From assembly GCF_905475465.1 (NCBI RefSeq), contig NC_062259.1, positions 4,536,501 through 4,600,500 on the forward strand: a stretch of 64,000 nt of DNA. Reading direction: 5' to 3'. This DNA is from Pieris napi. Its lineage: Eukaryota > Arthropoda > Insecta > Lepidoptera > Pieridae. Within the stretch, counting starts at the first letter, position 1. Each line of letters starts with the position of its first letter. A program made the translations under genes and the position numbers. This document shows, piece by piece, positions 62,648 to 64,000 of the stretch. Under the pieces are notes generated by a model. That model saw nothing but the letters and a program-made list of their open reading frames with translations. It did not search any database and was not told the DNA's origin.

Positions 62648-62650
62648 TAA

Positions 62651-63591
62651 GACTTCAGAGATTTGTGTTTCATAGCTGTAGTATGAGATCTCTTTGGTCT
62701 GTTTACAAATTTTTATAAGTCGTACAATATTTTGACACAAATATGTGGCACACTAGTAAATTATAATTTTACCTTCAGATTTAAAATTAATTTGGAATAA
62801 AACTTAAATATTCAACTTCCGGATTTTAGGTCCTCGCTTTTCTTCTTTAGTTAATTTTAAACATATGTATATCTTTAATAACCTTGTGAGCCCTTTGTGT
62901 TTTATAATCTACTGAAACGTGAGTATTTACACAGTACCCACAGCTGAAAATTCGAGCATAAATTCCTAACAATACCAAACAAATATTTGTAATTAAATAT
63001 TTTAAGGAAAAATCCGCACATTTTGTGAACTTATAAATTGTGTTAAATTAACATATATAATATTTACTAATCGTGATTTAAACTGAGCCGGTAAACATAA
63101 TTCAAAATCAGCTTCGGTAATCTGTACCTATCTCCCGTTTTCCTGATTTAATTATCGACTTTTAAAAGGTAGGAAGATCAGTACTATATATTGCTATAGA
63201 GTTTAACAACGTTCGCATCGCTAAAGCTATTGGAAGTGATTAATAAACACGTCATTTAATTTATTTATACATACCGGTTTTTGTATATTTAGTGTATATG
63301 ATACTTCCAATAGGACAATTTTATTACAATCATAAATTAATATTAAATAAGAACATGACAGCATGGTTTTACTAAACAAACATCAGATAGATTCTAAAAC
63401 AATTGCGAGTCATACGTTCAAGTCTGAAGATACTTTCAGAACTTCATCTCGGCACGGAGCGCAGAAGGAAATTATTTTCATTTTTATATATGCGAAATAT
63501 ACTAAGTCTGGTTACAAACCTATATTGTAAACCAAATAAACAATTTGTCTCATTTCTCACTATTCAGTATTGGTATAATTGTATCATTTCA
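62651..63591. other. Spacer, nothing recognised
   Basis: A+T-rich sequence. Confidence 0.5.
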
Positions 63592-63795
63592 AGAGCAGTG
63601 TTGGCTTAGTGACTTCGTACAGTGAAGGAAAACTTCGTGAGGAAACCGGCATGCCTTAGATACGTTGAAAAAGAAAAAACAAAGCGTGAGTCAGCCACAG
63701 AAAGAACATCTATTTGCCTATTAGAAACAACAAATGATCTCGAATAAGATACAAAAATCAATCTAAACCTTAAAAGGTTGTAGTTGTCATTGGTT
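63592..63795 (+). mobile_element. SINE with internal deletion of the tRNA-like head
   Basis: 'gagcagtgttggcttagtga' joins directly to 'cagtgaaggaaaacttcgtg', 'aggaaaccggcatgcctta' and the usual 3' half, ending 'aaccttaaaaggttgtagt'. The promoter boxes are missing. Confidence 0.75.
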
Positions 63796-63845
63796 CTTTT
63801 TATTGCATCATAGTTTTAAAATATCTGGAAGAAATCCTTACAAGA

Positions 63846-64000
63846 GTATCTAAGAGTATCTTTAGACTATGACCGTACCAATTCTGAAACGCCGACAAAG
63901 CCCTCTTGCACTAAGAGTGTCAATGGACGGCGATATTACTGAACATCAGATGGGCCTCCTGAGCGTTTGCCCCCTGTACTATAAAAAATAATGTCTTTAC
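63846..64000 (+). mobile_element. Non-LTR retrotransposon 3'-end fragment, copy 3, cut by the window edge
   Basis: 'actaagagtgtcaatggacg', 'gcgatattactgaacatcag' and 'atgggcctcctgagcgtttg' followed by 'ccccctgta' match the copies at 28300-28480 and 38955-39106. Confidence 0.6.

Noticed and set aside
63846..64000. Possible coding exon at the window end
   Set aside because: It matches the LINE 3'-end family seen twice elsewhere in the window.

Overview
This window is A+T-rich animal nuclear DNA with spliced genes, most likely from a moth or butterfly (Lepidoptera). The support is an insect-type Shaker channel plus repeat families that I recognise as typical of lepidopteran genomes: tRNA-derived SINEs with the 'gaggaaaccggc' core, short Helitrons ending CTAG, and RTE-like and Jockey-like LINE remnants. 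The species assignment is inference. All gene models come from reading splice sites and phases by eye.

There are two confident genes. (1) Shaker voltage-gated K+ channel, plus strand, 3367-11137. The window enters the gene inside the T1 domain (the amino-terminal exons lie upstream) and runs to the C-terminus. Two tandem 130-bp exons, 92 bp apart, each encode the end of S5, the turret, the pore helix and the selectivity filter. Both keep TVGYGDM but differ in the turret and in the residue after the filter (Thr or Arg at the Shaker T449 position). Two alternative endings follow: a short acidic tail (stop at 7245) or a longer tail ending in the PDZ-binding motif ETDV (stop at 11135). (2) An Angel-family protein (CCR4-like exonuclease/endonuclease/phosphatase fold), minus strand, 30651-25160. 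It has nine coding exons whose phases all join to give 497 residues, with every family motif present.

A third gene probably starts near 48.3 kb on the plus strand: a CpG-rich stretch with a perfect CRE-type site (TGACGTCA), an ATG in good context and a 23-codon exon with a donor. Its other exons and its identity are not visible.

Layout: 1-3.4 kb Shaker intron; 3.4-11.5 kb Shaker; 11.5-25.1 kb intergenic with several foldback elements; 25.1-30.7 kb angel, with SINE and LINE fragments in its introns; 30.7-48 kb intergenic and rich in non-autonomous DNA transposons, Helitrons and LINE remnants; 48.2-48.4 kb candidate first exon; 48.4-64 kb probable intron or intergenic sequence with more foldback elements and SINEs. 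The window is notable for many inverted-repeat elements: three sizes of one foldback family, two Harbinger-like families with TAA target duplications, and a nested foldback centred on a 42-bp perfect palindrome.
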